DNA of 17,099 nt from JACQHJ01 sp038063075. GTDB taxonomy: Bacteria > Patescibacteriota > Microgenomatia > Levybacterales > UBA12049. The position numbers and the translations under genes are program-made. This document shows positions 15,643 to 17,099 of the stretch, in pieces. The stretch covers positions 1-17,099 of the forward strand of contig JBBTVW010000025.1 of NCBI GenBank assembly GCA_038063075.1, written 5' to 3'. Positions within the stretch are counted from its first letter, which is position 1, and the number at the start of each line of letters is the position of its first letter. A model generated the notes under the pieces. That model searched no databases, was not told the DNA's origin, and saw nothing but the letters and a program-made list of their open reading frames with translations.

Positions 15643-16748
15643 TATTTTCCTCCTAAATTCTCTAATACTTTTAGCGTTTCCCTTGCTGTCTTTTCCCAAG
15701 AAAATTTCTTAATTTGTGCTTTTCCTTTTTCAATCATCTCACTTCTTAGCTTTGGGTCTTTAATTACTCTTTCTATCTTTTCTCTTATATCATCTGTGTC
15801 TTCTGGGTTAAAGTAAAGAGCTGCGTCTCCTCCTGCTTCTGGAAGACTAGAAACATTACTTGTTAATACTGGAGCTCCATACTTCATTGCTTCTAAAACT
15901 GGAAGACCAAAGCCTTCATAAAGGGAGGGTAAAACAAAACAGGTAGCATTTTTATATAAAGATGGAAGATCTTTATCTTCTACAAAATCTAAAAATCTAA
16001 CTCTTTCTCCAACTCCATATTTTTGTGGAGAATATAGAATATCTTCATAAAGCCATCCTTTTTTGCCTACAATTACAAGCTCAAGATTTTGTCTTTCAAT
16101 TTTTGAGAAAGCTTCAACTAATTTTATTATATTTTTTCTTGGCTGAAGCGTTCCTACAAATAGAATATATTCTTTCTCAATTCCAAATTTTTTTCTTAAA
16201 TCATCCATTGTTAATATCTTAGCATTACTTCCCTCTTTTATTCCAGGATAAGTAACAATTACGCGAGATGGCTCAACGCCATATACATCGATTATATCAT
16301 CTCGACTTGTCTTACTTATTGTAAAAATCTTACTTGCATTTCTAACTGAATATTTTGTCCAGTTTACGAGCTGGTAAAGATCTTTTTTGGCAAAAAGGTC
16401 TGGAAAATGAATAAAAGATAAATCCATTACTGAAATTACTGTTGGAACTGGGGAAAATCTAGGAGCGTAATGAGTTGGGGTAAAGAAAATATTAGGCCTT
16501 TTACCAAGAAATAAACTAAGAGGTAAACCAAATTGAGTCCACATTTTTTTCGGACCTACTACTTTGTACATAAAATTAGAACTTGGTGGGGGTAATTCAC
16601 TTCTAGGTCTTTCTTTTAAATATATCTCAAACTTAAAGCTTCCCTCGTCTTTAACCCTTGCGAATTGAACTAAAAGTTCATAAGCGTATTCACCTATTCC
16701 AACTTTTTTTTCTACATTTGCTTCATTTCCGTCAATTCCTATTATCAT
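15642..16748 (-). CDS. GT4-family glycosyltransferase (WbnE/MtfB-like)
   Basis: Complete GT-B glycosyltransferase of 368 residues. The N terminus MIIGIDGNEANVEKKVGIGE and EYAYELL form the acceptor glycine loop. SVMDLSFIHFPDLFAKKD (106-123) and IFTISKTSRDDII (141-153) are typical of the group. The C-terminal domain begins at ILFVGTLQPRKNI (195-207), and the E-x7-E motif is at E278 and E286 (YEGFGLPVLEAMKYGAP). FSWEKTARETL closes the protein. The start is supported by AGGAG seven bases before the ATG. Only two bases separate it from the preceding truncated glycosyltransferase gene, and its own last codons provide the ribosome binding site of the acyltransferase. The sugar is not readable. Confidence 0.92.
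   Translation of the reverse strand: MIIGIDGNEANVEKKVGIGEYAYELLVQFARVKDEGSFKFEIYLKERPRSELPPPSSNFMYKVVGPKKMWTQFGLPLSLFLGKRPNIFFTPTHYAPRFSPVPTVISVMDLSFIHFPDLFAKKDLYQLVNWTKYSVRNASKIFTISKTSRDDIIDVYGVEPSRVIVTYPGIKEGSNAKILTMDDLRKKFGIEKEYILFVGTLQPRKNIIKLVEAFSKIERQNLELVIVGKKGWLYEDILYSPQKYGVGERVRFLDFVEDKDLPSLYKNATCFVLPSLYEGFGLPVLEAMKYGAPVLTSNVSSLPEAGGDAALYFNPEDTDDIREKIERVIKDPKLRSEMIEKGKAQIKKFSWEKTARETLKVLENLGGK
15649..15654 (-). promoter_or_regulatory. Shine-Dalgarno sequence deciding the acyltransferase start
   Basis: The minus strand reads AGGAGG six to seven bases before the ATG at 15640-15642. It is formed by the Gly-Gly codons at the end of the upstream glycosyltransferase gene. It is the strongest ribosome binding site in the window and sets the acyltransferase start. 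Confidence 0.85.
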
Positions 16749-16750
16749 AA

Positions 16751-17099
16751 TTAAACTCCTGCGCTTATTACTTCAAGTTTTTTTGGATCAATACCTAAAA
16801 TCTCAATTGCATCTTTTTTAGTAGCCTCTGATATACACAAAATCCTATCTATTTCTTTTTTTACCCATAATAGTTTTCTTTTTTGAATATTAACTATCTT
16901 TGCAGCAGTTTCATTTGGATATTTATAGACTATTAAATCATAGAGAATTGTTACCTTTTTTGCTTTTTTCGTTGGAGGCTCTACCCAGTCTGAGGAAATA
17001 AAGATATCTATGTCACCAATAAAGTTTTCTATTGGCATAATATGTAAATTATTCCAAAGAATATTTAAAAGCGTAGGTGGAAACTTAAATTTTTTAATA
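16751..17099 (-). CDS. GT4-like glycosyltransferase N-terminal domain, lacking the catalytic C-terminal domain (5' end outside window)
   Basis: The frame is open to the right edge of the window, so the start lies beyond 17099; an ATG at 17036-17038 is internal. The visible ~116 residues match the second half of a GT4 acceptor domain: FPPTLLNILWNNL, DIFISSDWVEPP, VTILYDLIVYKYPNE, then ILCISEATKKDAIEILGI. The protein stops at LEVISAGV, where relatives have the interdomain linker (I-x-x-G-V/I) followed by the donor-binding domain. That domain, with its E-x7-E motif, is absent, and the next gene is a separate complete enzyme with its own N terminus. So this is either a decaying remnant or a stand-alone acceptor domain. 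It shares an operon with the genes that follow. Confidence 0.7.
   Translation of the reverse strand, partial: IKKFKFPPTLLNILWNNLHIMPIENFIGDIDIFISSDWVEPPTKKAKKVTILYDLIVYKYPNETAAKIVNIQKRKLLWVKKEIDRILCISEATKKDAIEILGIDPKKLEVISAGV
16756..16760 (-). promoter_or_regulatory. Shine-Dalgarno sequence of the GT4 gene starting at 16748
   Basis: The minus strand reads AGGAG seven bases before the ATG at 16746-16748. It lies in the last codons (Ala-Gly-Val) of the truncated glycosyltransferase gene upstream, which points to translation from the same polycistronic mRNA. Confidence 0.75.

Noticed and set aside
15643..15699. Longer acyltransferase starting at the ATG at 15697-15699
   Set aside because: It would overlap the upstream gene by 58 bases, and the perfect AGGAGG before the ATG at 15640-15642 marks that as the start.
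1..17099. UGA recoding as in some CPR lineages
   Set aside because: TGA serves as the stop in two ATGA overlaps, and no gene has an in-frame TGA.
1..17099. CRISPR arrays, tRNA or rRNA genes, insertion sequences, phage or defence genes
   Set aside because: No direct-repeat arrays, cloverleaf-like sequence, transposase or integrase frames were seen; nearly all sequence is accounted for by the listed genes.

Overview
The window is strongly AT-rich (about one-third G+C by eye) and densely coded, with gaps of 1-90 bases or short overlaps between genes. It looks like part of a Patescibacteria/Candidate Phyla Radiation chromosome, probably of the Microgenomates type. This placement is an inference from a large DUF4012 membrane protein beside surface-polysaccharide genes, a small single-hairpin phosphoglycosyl transferase, a very short RecO, a single-chain (alpha2) glycyl-tRNA synthetase and a diverged guanylate kinase. 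TGA is used as a genuine stop, for example in two ATGA overlaps, and no gene contains an in-frame TGA, so the UGA-recoded genetic code of some relatives does not apply.

Layout from left to right: a 5'-truncated guanylate kinase-like gene on the + strand (1-660) ends tail-to-tail with the first of fourteen minus-strand genes. Read in their own direction (right to left), these are: a partial GT4 glycosyltransferase lacking its C-terminal domain (17099-16751), a complete GT4 enzyme, a hexapeptide acyltransferase, a 1058-residue O-antigen-ligase/GT-C fusion, a PMT/ArnT-like GT-C enzyme, three GT4 glycosyltransferases, mannose-1-phosphate guanylyltransferase (manC), a WbaP/PglC-type phosphoglycosyl transferase, a HAD-family phosphatase/mutase-like protein, the DUF4012 protein, recO and glycyl-tRNA synthetase.

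Functionally, 5290-17099 is a surface glycan cluster. ManC makes GDP-mannose. The phosphoglycosyl transferase loads the first sugar phosphate onto a lipid carrier. The GT4 enzymes extend the glycan on the cytoplasmic face, and the acyltransferase probably decorates it. The two polytopic proteins probably transfer lipid-linked sugars or glycans on the outer face. No flippase, chain-length regulator or ABC exporter is visible, so the cluster probably continues beyond the right edge. The DUF4012 protein (short cytoplasmic N terminus, one membrane segment, large extracytoplasmic part) is plausibly linked to the same process. recO and glyS are housekeeping genes downstream of it.

The most striking non-coding signal is a repeated start architecture. 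Five minus-strand genes (glyS, the DUF4012 gene, the HAD gene, one GT4 gene and the PMT-like gene) each have a sigma70-like -10 hexamer whose last base lies 6 or 7 bases before the ATG. This predicts leaderless mRNAs. The two clear Shine-Dalgarno sequences precede genes internal to the rightmost operon, and each is built from the last codons of the gene before it.
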